From the NCBI GenBank assembly GCA_902619925.1, contig CACNFY010000001.1:1-64000 (forward strand): a stretch of DNA of 64,000 bases. Direction: 5' to 3'. Source of the stretch: an uncultured Pelagibacteraceae bacterium (GTDB taxonomy: Bacteria > Pseudomonadota > Alphaproteobacteria > Pelagibacterales > Pelagibacteraceae). This document shows positions 36,193 to 45,574 of this stretch, one piece after another (position 1 is the stretch's first letter; each line of letters opens with the position of its first letter). A program made the translations under genes and the position numbers. The notes below the pieces were generated by a model that did not search any database, had not been told where the DNA came from, and saw only the letters and a list, made by a program, of their open reading frames with translations.

Positions 36193-37014
36193 ATGTCTTT
36201 AGTTTCAACAAAATGGCTTTTTGAAAATAGAGAACGTGTTAAAATTATTGATAGCTCCTGGCATTTGCCTAGTGAGAACAGAAAAAGTGAAGATGAATAC
36301 AACGCAGAACATATAGATGGGGCTATTTATTTTGATATAGATGAAAATTCTGATCAAAATTCAAGTCTACCTCATATGCTACCAAATAAAATTCAATGGG
36401 AAAAAATAATGTCCAAATTGGGAATATCAAATAAGGATATAATTGTTGTTTATGATAATTCAGATGTGATTAGTTCCTGTAGACTTTGGTTTACATTACA
36501 ATATTTTGGTCACAGTAAAGATATGATCCATGTTTTAAATGGAGGTTATAATAAATGGAAAAAAGAAAAATTACCAATCACAAGTAAAAAAACTAATGTA
36601 ATAAAAGCAAAATATATTGCGTCAGAGAAAAATGAAATGGTAAAACAACTAAAAGAAATAAATATTAATATTGAGAAAAAAGAATTTAAATTAGTAGATG
36701 GTAGAAGCATAGATCGTTTTGAAGGAAAAGTTGAAGAACCAAGAAAAGGTTTGAAATGTGGATCAATAAAAAACTCGCTGTGCTTGCCTTTTAAAAATGT
36801 AATTAACTTAGATAAAACTTTTAAGAGCAAAAAAGAGTTACAATATATTTTTACTGAGGTAATTCAGGATATAAATAATAATAATTTAGTCTTTTCATGT
36901 GGGTCTGGTATCACATCATGTGTTTTAGCGCTTGCATATTCTTTAATTAATAATAATTATAAACCAACAATATATGACGGCTCATGGGCAGAATATGGAA
37001 AAATTGAAAAATGA
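36193..37014 (+). CDS. sseA: Rhodanese-type sulfurtransferase (3-mercaptopyruvate type)
   Basis: This 273-residue protein has two rhodanese domains (about residues 1-130 and 145-273). The active-site loop is CGSGITSC, where mercaptopyruvate sulfurtransferases have C-G-S-G-V/I-T-A/S, so this is probably a SseA-type enzyme rather than a thiosulfate rhodanese. It transfers sulfur from 3-mercaptopyruvate. It overlaps the RND adaptor by 4 bp (ATGA) and follows msrA by 5 bp. The operon therefore joins sulfur chemistry to efflux. Confidence 0.85.
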   Translation: MSLVSTKWLFENRERVKIIDSSWHLPSENRKSEDEYNAEHIDGAIYFDIDENSDQNSSLPHMLPNKIQWEKIMSKLGISNKDIIVVYDNSDVISSCRLWFTLQYFGHSKDMIHVLNGGYNKWKKEKLPITSKKTNVIKAKYIASEKNEMVKQLKEININIEKKEFKLVDGRSIDRFEGKVEEPRKGLKCGSIKNSLCLPFKNVINLDKTFKSKKELQYIFTEVIQDINNNNLVFSCGSGITSCVLALAYSLINNNYKPTIYDGSWAEYGKIEK

Positions 37015-37880
37015 AAAAAACTACTAAAGTCATATCTATAATAATAATTTTTTTTATAATTATAATATCTGTGGTAGTCGGAAGAACTATGATTGGTAAT
37101 CATTTTAAAAAAAAATTTAGTAAAAGACCTCCTCCATCAATTATTGTATCTGAAGTGATTAAAAGCGAATTCTCAGATAATATTGAGAGTTTTGGTACTG
37201 CGTTAGCAAAAAAAACAGAAACTTTTAGAATTGAAAAAAATAATCTTTTATCAGAGCTGAATTTAAAAAAGTTTGTTCAAAAAGGTGAAGTAATTATAAA
37301 ATTAAAAGATAAAGACATAATTGCTCCATTTAGTGGCGCCTTAGGTTTTAGGGGCATAACAGAGGATGTGCTTGGCTCTGAAAACTCGTTTATATTAACA
37401 TTAGACGATAGCTCTGAAATCTTTGCTGATTTAAAAATACCCGGAAATTTTGCCTCAGTTTTAAAACAAGATCTTGAGGTAAAAGCAAGATTTTCGGGAA
37501 CAAAAGATAAAATTTTTTATGGTAAAGTTGACGGTGTTTCGAGTAGGATTAATGCAGAAACCAGAAGTATTTTAACCAGAGTTAGAATTAATAATCCGGA
37601 TTATGAACTAATTCCAGGGTCTCTTCTAGAGGTGACTTTAAGTTTTAATAAAAGAGAAACTCTAAGTATTCCAGATACAAGTATAATCTTAGAAGGTAAC
37701 AAAGCTTACGTTTATAAGATATCAAAAGAAAATATTGCTAATCGATTAGAAATTCAAATAGGTTTAAGGAATGAAGGAAATGTAGAAGTAATCTCTGGCC
37801 TAAACTCAGGAGATCTGATTGTAGCAGAGGGTTTAAAAAAAGTCAGACCTAATGGTAAAATAAAACCAATAAATAAATAA
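37011..37880 (+). CDS. RND efflux periplasmic adaptor, lacking the coiled-coil hairpin
   Basis: This 289-residue membrane-fusion protein has one N-terminal anchor (about residues 8-28), then the first beta-barrel/lipoyl region. In typical adaptors the two lipoyl half-motifs are split by a long alpha-hairpin. Here KGEVIIKLKDKDIIAPFSGALGF joins both halves directly (quoted pieces: KGEVIIKL and IIAPFSGALGF), so the hairpin appears to be missing. The barrel and membrane-proximal domains follow normally, including IPDTSIILEG and GLNSGDLIVAEGL. Total length is well below the usual 360-400. It overlaps the RND pump gene by 1 bp. Confidence 0.82.
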   Translation: MKKTTKVISIIIIFFIIIISVVVGRTMIGNHFKKKFSKRPPPSIIVSEVIKSEFSDNIESFGTALAKKTETFRIEKNNLLSELNLKKFVQKGEVIIKLKDKDIIAPFSGALGFRGITEDVLGSENSFILTLDDSSEIFADLKIPGNFASVLKQDLEVKARFSGTKDKIFYGKVDGVSSRINAETRSILTRVRINNPDYELIPGSLLEVTLSFNKRETLSIPDTSIILEGNKAYVYKISKENIANRLEIQIGLRNEGNVEVISGLNSGDLIVAEGLKKVRPNGKIKPINK

Positions 37881-40800
37881 TGTTTATAACAGAACTAAGC
37901 ATCAAACGTCCTGCATTCTCATGGGTTCTATCATTAATATTAGTTTTATTTGGTACATTTGTTTTTTGGAAATTACCGGTGAGAGAGTTACCTTCTGGTC
38001 TCCAACCTCCAGTGGTACAAATAAATGTTGAATATGCATCTGCTTCCTCTCAAATAGTAGATGAAGAAGTTACACAAGTTCTTGAAGAAGTTATCGGTGG
38101 AGCTGAGGGTATAAAAAATATTGACTCAATATCAGAAAATGGAAAAAGTAAAATTAATGTGGAGTTTGACACTGATATAGATTTGGATAATGCGGCAAAT
38201 GATATTAGGGAAAGAGTTGCTCGGGTTGTTGAAAGACTTCCATCTGAGTCAGATCCACCAAGAATATTAAAACAAGCAGCGGGATTTACTACTACTATGT
38301 GGCTGTCTTTATCTTCTCCGACATGGAGTGATCTTGAGCTAGGGGATTATGTTGAGAGATATCTAATTGATCAATTTTCAAGTGTAAAAAATGTGGGTAG
38401 AATTAGGACTGGAGGTTTGAGAGAACTAAGTGTAAGAGTGTGGCTAGATCCTATTAAGTTAGCAGCCTACAACTTAACTACCCATGAAGTAGAATTAGCT
38501 TTGCAGAGAGAAAATGTAAGGTTACCTGCAGGTTCTTTAGAAGCAGAAAATAAGGATTTAACTTTAAATATTGATAAATCATACAATGATATAAATAAAC
38601 TCAAGCAACTTCCAATTAAAAAAATTCAAAATAGCTCAATAATATTATCAGATATTGCTGAGATAGAGTTTGGTCCTGTATCTGAAAAAGCTTTTTTTAG
38701 ATCGCAAAGTAAAAATGCATTAAATTATAATTCAGTGGGCATAGGTATTTATGCAAGGAGTGGTGCCTCAACTGTTGAGCTATCTAATGACATTAAAAAA
38801 AAAATTAAACAAATAAAACCTAATCTGCCTGAGGGATTAAACTTGGAAGTTGCTTTTAATAGAGCTACCTACATAAGTGTTGCAATTAAGGAGGTTTATA
38901 AAACACTATGCATTGCATTTATTTTAGTTGTAATCATAATATATTTGTTCCTTGGTAATTTAAAAGCTGTGATTGTCCCAGCTGTTGCACTTCCAGTTAG
39001 CTTAATTGCAACTTTTCTAGGAATATATATTTTCGATTTATCAATTAATATTTTTGTATTATTAAGTTTTATACTAGCGATAGGAATAATTACTGATGAT
39101 TCTGTAATAATGACTGACGCTATATATAGAAGGATAGAGCAAGGAGAAACACCATTGGTTGCAGCGTATAAAGGTTCTAAACAAATAACTTTTGCAATTA
39201 TAGCCACTACTTTAATTTTAGTTGCTGTATTCTTACCGCTTATATTTATAGAGGGAATCGCTGGAACATTATTTAAGGAAACAGCTATAGCTCTTTCATT
39301 TGCAATTGTTATTTCATCATTAGTTGCTTTAACTTTATCACCCATGCTTGGAAGCAAATTTTTAGATAATAAAAAAAAATCAAATTTATTAGTAAAAAAC
39401 TTTAACAGATTTTTTATAGGTTTTTTAAACTTTTATAAGGATACATTGCAGTATTGGTTATATCGTAAAAATATTGTTATTTCTTTTATAGTATTGATAA
39501 TTATTAGTTCTGCACTTTTATACAATTATACAAAAAAAGAATTGTTACCATTAGAGGATAGAGGAGCCTATTTAGTTATTGGTTTCACAGACGAGGGGAG
39601 TTCATTTGACTATACTCAGAAAAGAGCAGAAGATGTTGAGCAGAGGTTAATACCACTTTTAGACTCTGAGGAAAGTCCATATAAAAAATTTTTGATGATT
39701 GTACCTGGTTTCGGCGCTGATAATAGCTTTTTAATAATATCTTTACTTGATAATTGGAAAAATAGATCAGAGGATTCACAAACAATCATGCGTAAAGCTA
39801 TTGGTAAAATAGTAACAGTCCCCCAGACACTAGCATTTCCAATATCACCTCAATCAATAAGAACATCAAATTACAATAAACCAGTTCAAATGGTGATATA
39901 TGGCAATACTTACGAAGATTTGGAAGAAACCCAAAAAAAAGTAATAAAATCTATAAGAAAAAATCCAAATCTTATGCGAATTGAGTCAGATTATTCTAGA
40001 AATAGACCAGAAATAAAATTACTAATCAATAAAAACAAAGCAAAAGATTTAGGTATTTCAACTAAGACAATTGGTGAAACGCTAGAAATACTATACGGAG
40101 GTAAAATAGTAACGAAATTTAATAAGCTGGGAAAAGAATACCCTATAATTTTGCAGCAATATAAAGATGATAGAAAAAATCAACAAAGTTTGAGTAAAAT
40201 ATTTGTTAGATCGGAAAATACAGGTGAGCTAGTATCTATTGCAAATCTCGTCGAATATGAGGAACAAGGGTCAGCAAATAAGTTATCGAGGTACAATAGA
40301 CAAAGAGCGGTAACAATCTCAGCTGATATTAGTGAAAACTATACTTTAGATGAAGCGATCAAATTTTTAGAAAGCACTATGTTGGAAATTGCATCCGATA
40401 AACAAATAACCTGGAAAGGTAAATCTGAAGAATTAAAAGAAACTAGCAACGAATTATATATTATTTTTGTACTCGCATTATTGACAGCATATTTGGTTAT
40501 GGCAGCAACCTTTAACTCTTTTATTCATCCATTTATTATAATTTTAACAGTACCATTAGCAGTATTTGGTGGTTTGGTTTTTATACTTTTTTTAAATAGT
40601 TCAATAAATGTCTTCTCTCAAATTGCATTGATTATTTTGATTGGTATATCTACAAAAAATAGTATTTTAATTGTCGATTTTGCAAATCAATTAAGGATGG
40701 CAGGAAAAAATATTGAGATAGCTTTAAAAGAAGCATGTTATTTAAGATTTAGACCAATAATAATGACTTCATTAAGCACAATGATAGCGATGATACCTTT

Positions 40801-40990
40801 AGTAATAGGAAATATAGGTCCAGGAGCAGGAGAAGGGTCTAGGTTAGCTGTAGGATGTACAATTTTAGGGGGTATGTTCATATCTACTTTTTTTACACTT
40901 TACGTTACTCCTACTATGTATCTGACACTAGCCAAAAATACAAAAAGAATAGATGCTGTCGATATTGAATTAAAAAAACAACTACGTTAA
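37880..40990 (+). CDS. RND efflux pump, HAE1/MdtB type
   Basis: This 1036-residue proton-driven transporter has 12 transmembrane helices and two large periplasmic loops. Landmarks: RPAFSWVLSLILVLFG at the N-terminus, GIITDDSVIMTDAIYR of TM4 with the proton-relay aspartates, and a late ISTKNSILIVDFANQ with the TM10 lysine region. Drug, sterol or fatty acid export are possible; the substrate is unknown. The gene pair ends at the convergent frameshifted lipoprotein, sharing TTAA (40987-40990). No TolC-like gene is in the window. Confidence 0.9.
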   Translation: MFITELSIKRPAFSWVLSLILVLFGTFVFWKLPVRELPSGLQPPVVQINVEYASASSQIVDEEVTQVLEEVIGGAEGIKNIDSISENGKSKINVEFDTDIDLDNAANDIRERVARVVERLPSESDPPRILKQAAGFTTTMWLSLSSPTWSDLELGDYVERYLIDQFSSVKNVGRIRTGGLRELSVRVWLDPIKLAAYNLTTHEVELALQRENVRLPAGSLEAENKDLTLNIDKSYNDINKLKQLPIKKIQNSSIILSDIAEIEFGPVSEKAFFRSQSKNALNYNSVGIGIYARSGASTVELSNDIKKKIKQIKPNLPEGLNLEVAFNRATYISVAIKEVYKTLCIAFILVVIIIYLFLGNLKAVIVPAVALPVSLIATFLGIYIFDLSINIFVLLSFILAIGIITDDSVIMTDAIYRRIEQGETPLVAAYKGSKQITFAIIATTLILVAVFLPLIFIEGIAGTLFKETAIALSFAIVISSLVALTLSPMLGSKFLDNKKKSNLLVKNFNRFFIGFLNFYKDTLQYWLYRKNIVISFIVLIIISSALLYNYTKKELLPLEDRGAYLVIGFTDEGSSFDYTQKRAEDVEQRLIPLLDSEESPYKKFLMIVPGFGADNSFLIISLLDNWKNRSEDSQTIMRKAIGKIVTVPQTLAFPISPQSIRTSNYNKPVQMVIYGNTYEDLEETQKKVIKSIRKNPNLMRIESDYSRNRPEIKLLINKNKAKDLGISTKTIGETLEILYGGKIVTKFNKLGKEYPIILQQYKDDRKNQQSLSKIFVRSENTGELVSIANLVEYEEQGSANKLSRYNRQRAVTISADISENYTLDEAIKFLESTMLEIASDKQITWKGKSEELKETSNELYIIFVLALLTAYLVMAATFNSFIHPFIIILTVPLAVFGGLVFILFLNSSINVFSQIALIILIGISTKNSILIVDFANQLRMAGKNIEIALKEACYLRFRPIIMTSLSTMIAMIPLVIGNIGPGAGEGSRLAVGCTILGGMFISTFFTLYVTPTMYLTLAKNTKRIDAVDIELKKQLR

Positions 40991-41587
40991 AAAATAATAT
41001 ACTTTTTCGTTGTTAAAGAATTCTTACATTTAATAAGCTGATTTTTGTATTTGGAGGATTGCTTTTCTACTTTTTTAGCAAGATTAATCACTTTTTGATT
41101 TTTCTTATAATTTTTAAAAGCCCCCCAACCCTCATGATATGCAATATATTGTTTAAAAGCATCATCTTTGGAAACATTAAGTATTTTTTGAGTTTTATTT
41201 GTATACCAGCCAATAAAATCAACACTATCTTTAAATCTAGTTCTTAAAGCATAATTATTTCCTGTTTCCTCTTTATACTGTTTCCAGGTACCTTTTACAG
41301 CTTGAGAGTATCCAAATGATGATGATGGTCGTTTAAACGGTATAACTTTAAATATTTTATTTCTTTGTGGTTTTGCAAGCCAATCAAAGTCGGACTCCAT
41401 CTTTATTATAGCCAGTTGAATATAAATTGGAGTACCCCATTTTATCTCTGTTTTTTTTTGCATGTTTGTACCAAAGATATCTTTCAGAAAATATCGAACA
41501 ACCATCAGCAGTATTTTTTGGTATAGATGAACAACCCGAAATTAAAATTAGTAAAAAATATAATAGATGCTTTTTTGATAGAATCAC
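40987..41587 (-). pseudogene. Transglycosylase SLT-like lipoprotein, frameshifted at an A9 run
   Basis: The gene is split in two frames. From ATG 41587 the N-terminal part encodes a lipoprotein signal (LLYFLLILISGCSS) followed by CSIFSERYLWYKHAKK; it then runs out at 41384. The rest of the protein (KTEIKWGTPIYIQLAIIKMESDFDW, partly quoted; then FGYSQAVKGTWKQY and AYHEGWGAF) is in the next frame down to 40987. The two frames meet at nine A (minus strand; T9 at 41451-41459). Removing one A gives a continuous 199-residue protein of the alphaproteobacterial SLT-domain lipoprotein class. Real mutation, slippage, or sequence error are all possible. Confidence 0.7.
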
Positions 41588-41602
41588 TAATACACTTATA
41601 AT

Positions 41603-42112
41603 TTATTTATTGATTTTTCTCCATGACCATGGATACTCAAATTTCATAGCCCATAGCCCTAATTTATTTTCTTTAGCAAAATTTTGTTCACTTTGATATT
41701 TGCCTTTAGAGTATTTAACATAGTCAAATGCATATCCGTTTCTGACCATAAATGAAGATATACTCTCTTGTTTTAAAAAACATTCAGCAATGATTCTTTT
41801 ATATCTATCTATATTTTCTGGTATACAGATAACAAATTGGTTTTTAATTTTATCTTTAAGTACTTTTTTAGATATATTACCGCAAAAAATTTTTTCACCA
41901 CTTGTGAGAGAATTACAAATTTGTGATTTGCCCTTATAATAACTTTCAGGTGCATCAATACCGCTAAAACGAATTTTAAAATTATTTATGTAAATTGTAT
42001 CACCATCAATTACTTTTGCTATTCCTGAAATTTTATCATTACCAGTGCTTTTGCTTGATAAAAAAATTAACAAAATGAAAATTTTACATAAAGTCTGACT
42101 TAGCCTTTTCAT
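41603..42112 (-). CDS. Exported thermonuclease-like nuclease (SNase family)
   Basis: This 169-residue protein has a signal peptide (about residues 1-24) and a staphylococcal-nuclease OB-fold. Catalytic landmarks: KVIDGDTIYI (metal aspartates), RFSGIDAPES with the first arginine and glutamate region, and DRYKRIIAECFL with the second arginine. It probably degrades nucleic acids outside the cytoplasm, a plausible phosphorus source. The gene overlaps the zeta-inhibitor gene by 29 bp, and I see no better downstream start. Confidence 0.82.
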   Translation of the reverse strand: MKRLSQTLCKIFILLIFLSSKSTGNDKISGIAKVIDGDTIYINNFKIRFSGIDAPESYYKGKSQICNSLTSGEKIFCGNISKKVLKDKIKNQFVICIPENIDRYKRIIAECFLKQESISSFMVRNGYAFDYVKYSKGKYQSEQNFAKENKLGLWAMKFEYPWSWRKINK

Positions 42113-42392
42113 TAAATTCTCTCATTTTTGACCTGATTTCGCTATCGTCAATATTTTTCTCTGATAAGTCAGATTTTATTTTTCTAAAAACATCTTCATC
42201 GCCAACTTCGGCAAAATCAGCCTTTATGACTTCTTGAATATACTGATTTTTTTGTTCTTCTTTAAATTCCAAAATGGTTGATACCCATTCAGCAATATAT
42301 TTATTCTTCTTTGCATTAATTTTAAATTGAAGCTCTTCATCGTGTGCAAATTTTTTTTCAAAACTTTTTTTTCTATCTTCAAATGAACTCAT
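42084..42392 (-). CDS. ATP synthase F1 inhibitor, zeta subunit (DUF1476)
   Basis: This 102-residue protein starts MSSFEDRKKSFEKKFAHDEEL, the signature of the DUF1476 family. In Paracoccus this family (zeta) inhibits ATP hydrolysis by the F1-ATPase through its N-terminus. The rest (YIAEWVSTILEF and DDSEIRSKMREF) is helical, as in known members. I choose the ATG at 42390-42392, behind GGAGAA, rather than the in-frame start four codons earlier. It overlaps the VanZ-like gene by 1 bp. Confidence 0.85.
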   Translation of the reverse strand: MSSFEDRKKSFEKKFAHDEELQFKINAKKNKYIAEWVSTILEFKEEQKNQYIQEVIKADFAEVGDEDVFRKIKSDLSEKNIDDSEIRSKMREFNEKAKSDFM

Positions 42393-42754
42393 TAATTTCT
42401 CCAATATTTAAAAACTCTTATTAAAATTACAGACACAATAATACCAAATACATTACCAAATAAGTCACTAAATTGAAACGATCTGTTAGGTATTATTATA
42501 TGAGATAATTCTAAAAAAATTGATAATAAAATTAAATAATTAATTATTTTTTTTAAGTCTTTAAAACTAAATAGCCCTATTAAGGAAATTATGAAAAAAG
42601 TATAGAAATGATTTGATGACAAACCTAAAAAATCATTAGTTATTTGAGGCTGCTTATAAAGGTTTCTATAAAAAATATATCCAATTATGCTACCAGGATA
42701 TAGATATAGTATTATTAAAAAAAAATTACATATATAAAATAATTTCTTTAACAT
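42392..42754 (-). CDS. VanZ-like membrane protein
   Basis: This 120-residue protein has four hydrophobic helices. The segment LSIFLELSHIIIPNRSFQFSDLFGNVFGI (key parts: LELSH and FSDLFGNVFG) is like the VanZ family motif with E-x-x-Q/H and D-x-x-x-N. Function unknown. The gene is divergent from gpmA, with 32 bp between starts, and followed by the zeta inhibitor with a TAATG-type overlap. Confidence 0.6.
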   Translation of the reverse strand: MLKKLFYICNFFLIILYLYPGSIIGYIFYRNLYKQPQITNDFLGLSSNHFYTFFIISLIGLFSFKDLKKIINYLILLSIFLELSHIIIPNRSFQFSDLFGNVFGIIVSVILIRVFKYWRN

Positions 42755-42786
42755 ATAAATATTTTATTTATAAATAAAAATAAATC

Positions 42787-43497
42787 ATGAGTCATTTAAT
42801 TTTAGTAAGACACGGTCAAAGTATTTGGAATTTGCAGAATCGATTTACTGGATGGGTGGATGTAGAATTATCTGAGCAAGGTAGAAAAGAAGCTACTAAA
42901 GCAGGTGAATTAATTCGAGATTTAAATTTAGATTTTAAGTCAATTTATACGTCATATCTAAAAAGGGCTAAAGAGACATTAGATATAATTTTAGATGTGA
43001 ATAATTTAAAGAATAAAGAAATTATAAAAGCATGGGAATTAAATGAAAGGCACTATGGAAATTTAACTGGATTAAATAAAGACGAAATGAGAAAAAAACT
43101 TAGTGAAGAGAAAGTCCATGAACTGAGAAGGTCATGGGATACTCCGCCTGATAAGTTAGATAGAGGAAGTCCATATCACCCTATTAATAATCAGATTTAT
43201 AAAGATATTCCTTTGGATCATATACCAGATACAGAGTCCCTCAAAGATACTTATGAAAGAGTGATACCTTATTATAAAAAAAATATAATGAACAAAATTC
43301 GTGATAACATTCTTATATCTGCACATGGAAATTCTATAAGAGCTCTATGTAAATATTTATTCAAACTTGATAATAATATTATTTCAAAACTAGAGATACC
43401 AACAGGTAACCCGTTGATTTTAATTTTTGAGGACAATGTTATTAAATCTGCGAAATATTTAGACCAGAGTAGATCTAAAGATTTAATTATTTTTTAA
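42787..43497 (+). CDS. gpmA: 2,3-bisphosphoglycerate-dependent phosphoglycerate mutase
   Basis: This 236-residue glycolytic enzyme interconverts 3- and 2-phosphoglycerate. The phosphohistidine motif LVRHGQSIWN lies at residues 5-14, followed by FTGWVDVELSE, the ELNERHYGNLTGLNK segment and SAHGNSIRAL with the second histidine. Length is normal for the dPGM type. It overlaps the convergent murU gene by 11 bp. Confidence 0.95.
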   Translation: MSHLILVRHGQSIWNLQNRFTGWVDVELSEQGRKEATKAGELIRDLNLDFKSIYTSYLKRAKETLDIILDVNNLKNKEIIKAWELNERHYGNLTGLNKDEMRKKLSEEKVHELRRSWDTPPDKLDRGSPYHPINNQIYKDIPLDHIPDTESLKDTYERVIPYYKKNIMNKIRDNILISAHGNSIRALCKYLFKLDNNIISKLEIPTGNPLILIFEDNVIKSAKYLDQSRSKDLIIF

Positions 43498-44176
43498 TAA
43501 TTTCCTTATAAATTGATAGGTCAGTTAGGTGTAAAAAGTTCTGATAACTTTCAAATCCATTTAAATTAAAATTTTTTATTTCCCTATCCCAAATTTTGTT
43601 CATAGAAAATTTTTTATTTTTAACATCATTAAAAATAGATTTATGAAGAATTTGTAAACCAGTATAAATATATAAATTTTGACTTTCTCTGACTAATTTT
43701 GAGTTTTTCATATTGAAATCACCCTTTAAATTTTTATCAAAACTATTTTTTTTGTTTGTAACTAATAGTAAATTATTCAAATTATTATTCTCATAGAAAT
43801 AAATCATATCAGTGACTGTTGTGATATAATTATCATCCCAAAGCGTATCAGGATTAAATACTAAGAAATTATCTCCCCGAATATGTTTAATCATATTTTT
43901 TATACCACCCCCCGTGTCTAATATCTCACTTCCATCATTAATTATTTCAATTTTATTTCTTAGTTTGTGATTTCTAACAAAATTAGTGATTTGATCAGGC
44001 AAATAAAAACTATTGATTTTAATATTGTTTATTCCCAAGGAAAATATCAATTCTATTGTACGAGTTAACAAAGTTTTATTTTTGACTTCAATTAATGGCT
44101 TAGGTTTAGATAATGTAATTGGATTTAGTCTTTTCCCATACCCAGCACATAAAATAAATGCAGTATTAATTTTCAT
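43487..44176 (-). CDS. murU: N-acetylmuramate-1-phosphate uridylyltransferase-like
   Basis: This 229-residue nucleotidyltransferase has the signature GYGKRLNPITLSKPKPLIEV at residues 12-31. It resembles MurU, which with AmgK converts recycled MurNAc to UDP-MurNAc. It lies directly behind the amgK-like gene with a 4-bp overlap, as in other alphaproteobacteria. Sugar-1-phosphate specificity is inferred from context; a glucose-1-phosphate enzyme is the main alternative. Confidence 0.75.
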   Translation of the reverse strand: MKINTAFILCAGYGKRLNPITLSKPKPLIEVKNKTLLTRTIELIFSLGINNIKINSFYLPDQITNFVRNHKLRNKIEIINDGSEILDTGGGIKNMIKHIRGDNFLVFNPDTLWDDNYITTVTDMIYFYENNNLNNLLLVTNKKNSFDKNLKGDFNMKNSKLVRESQNLYIYTGLQILHKSIFNDVKNKKFSMNKIWDREIKNFNLNGFESYQNFLHLTDLSIYKEIIKK

Positions 44177-45111
44177 TTCTGTATCCTAATTTTTTTTGGA
44201 AAATATTTTTCTAAAAATAAACTTAATTCTTTAAAGTGAAGATTTGAATTACGTCTATCATCTATCAGCTGCCAGGCATATGGTATCAATTTTAGATATG
44301 CATGTTTTTTATCTCTTTTTGAGAGTCTAGTGAAAATACCAATGATTTTAAAATTTCTTAAAACAGATAAAATTTCAAAATCATTCCTAAATTTCGATTT
44401 ATTAATTTTTTTTAATTTTAGTAAATATTTTTTAAACAATTTTTCTCTATTTTTTAAGCTATTTTTTATTCTTACATCATCGATAAGAGATGCAAGATCA
44501 TACGTCTGATTACCGTAGACTGCATCTTGACTATCTATAATGAAAAAATGTTTTTTATAATACATGGTATTTGATAAATGAAAGTCTCTATGAACGAATA
44601 CTTTTTCTTTAAGCTTTAAATTATTTATTAAGTTTTTTATTATTATATTAAATTTTTTTGAAACTTGATCAGGTTGATACTTTATTACCTGAGGAATATA
44701 CCATTTTGAGAATAGTTGTGTTTCATTTATAATTAAATTTTTTGTATACTTCGGTATTGTATAAATATTATTTAAAACAGTTTTAATTTTCTTTTGTCTA
44801 ATTTTCCTAAATCTGATTAATATATTAAATAAACTAAGATAATTATTAATTTGAAATTTTTTGTCTTTTTTAAGACCAGATATATTTCCTAAATCACTTA
44901 TTTCGATATAATTATTTTTATAATTTTCCCTTAACAAATGTGGTGACTTAATTTTATTTCTATCAAGAAGTTTATTTATCGCATCATAGACAATTAAATT
45001 CTTAAATTTATCTTTTCTGCAATAAACAATAATAGATTTATTTTTTTTGTTTCTATAAAAATTTCTAAATGAAGCATCACCTGATAGTTTTTTTGAATTT
45101 TTAAATTTCAT
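44173..45111 (-). CDS. amgK: AmgK-like sugar kinase (aminoglycoside phosphotransferase family)
   Basis: This 312-residue kinase has the APH fold. Landmarks: LSGDASFRNFYR at the N-terminus, FVHRDFHLSNTMYY with the catalytic aspartate, and FIIDSQDAVYGNQTYDLASL with the metal aspartate. AmgK phosphorylates MurNAc or GlcNAc at the anomeric position, and the next gene encodes a MurU-like uridylyltransferase. It overlaps tsaE by 11 bp. The residues are as expected; the true substrate is inferred from context. Confidence 0.77.
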   Translation of the reverse strand: MKFKNSKKLSGDASFRNFYRNKKNKSIIVYCRKDKFKNLIVYDAINKLLDRNKIKSPHLLRENYKNNYIEISDLGNISGLKKDKKFQINNYLSLFNILIRFRKIRQKKIKTVLNNIYTIPKYTKNLIINETQLFSKWYIPQVIKYQPDQVSKKFNIIIKNLINNLKLKEKVFVHRDFHLSNTMYYKKHFFIIDSQDAVYGNQTYDLASLIDDVRIKNSLKNREKLFKKYLLKLKKINKSKFRNDFEILSVLRNFKIIGIFTRLSKRDKKHAYLKLIPYAWQLIDDRRNSNLHFKELSLFLEKYFPKKIRIQK

Positions 45112-45574
45112 TGATGTTTTTAAAATTATTTGTACTTATAGTAAGTGATCTTTTTTGCAGGTCATCCTCGAAGAAAAAATTTAAACTAAGGAATTCTGAA
45201 ATACTGTTTTTAACTAAATCAGGCCATTCAATAAAAGTTAATGCGTCATTGTGATTTATTATTTGACCTAAATTCATTAACTCATTATGATCTTTAACTC
45301 TATAAAGATCGTAATGAAGAATTTTTAAATCTTTTATTTCATACTCATTCAATATATTGAAGGTGGGACTGGGTATTTCATCAACAATTTCATTTCTTTT
45401 TTTTTGTAAACAATTAATGAAATGTTTTACAAATGTTGTTTTTCCAGTTCCTACTTCACCATATAAAAAAACTACATCTCCCTTTTTTAAATAATGAGTG
45501 AGTTTTTCAGATATTTCTTTTGTCTTTATTTCTGATGTTATATCAAATTTTTTTGAATTAATACCGATATGCAT
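45101..45574 (-). CDS. tsaE: tRNA threonylcarbamoyladenosine biosynthesis ATPase TsaE
   Basis: This 157-residue ATPase works with TsaB and TsaD to form t6A37 in tRNA. The Walker A is [14 protein letters not shown] near residues 39-52, followed by [11 protein letters not shown] and HYDLYRV, which are family landmarks. It starts inside the last codons of ahcY (17-bp overlap) and precedes amgK. tsaB and tsaD are not in the window. Confidence 0.92.
   Translation of the reverse strand: MHIGINSKKFDITSEIKTKEISEKLTHYLKKGDVVFLYGEVGTGKTTFVKHFINCLQKKRNEIVDEIPSPTFNILNEYEIKDLKILHYDLYRVKDHNELMNLGQIINHNDALTFIEWPDLVKNSISEFLSLNFFFEDDLQKRSLTISTNNFKNINEI

Noticed and set aside
38896-39785. Minus-strand frames inside the RND pump gene
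   Set aside because: Antisense shadows of hydrophobic helices in the pump.
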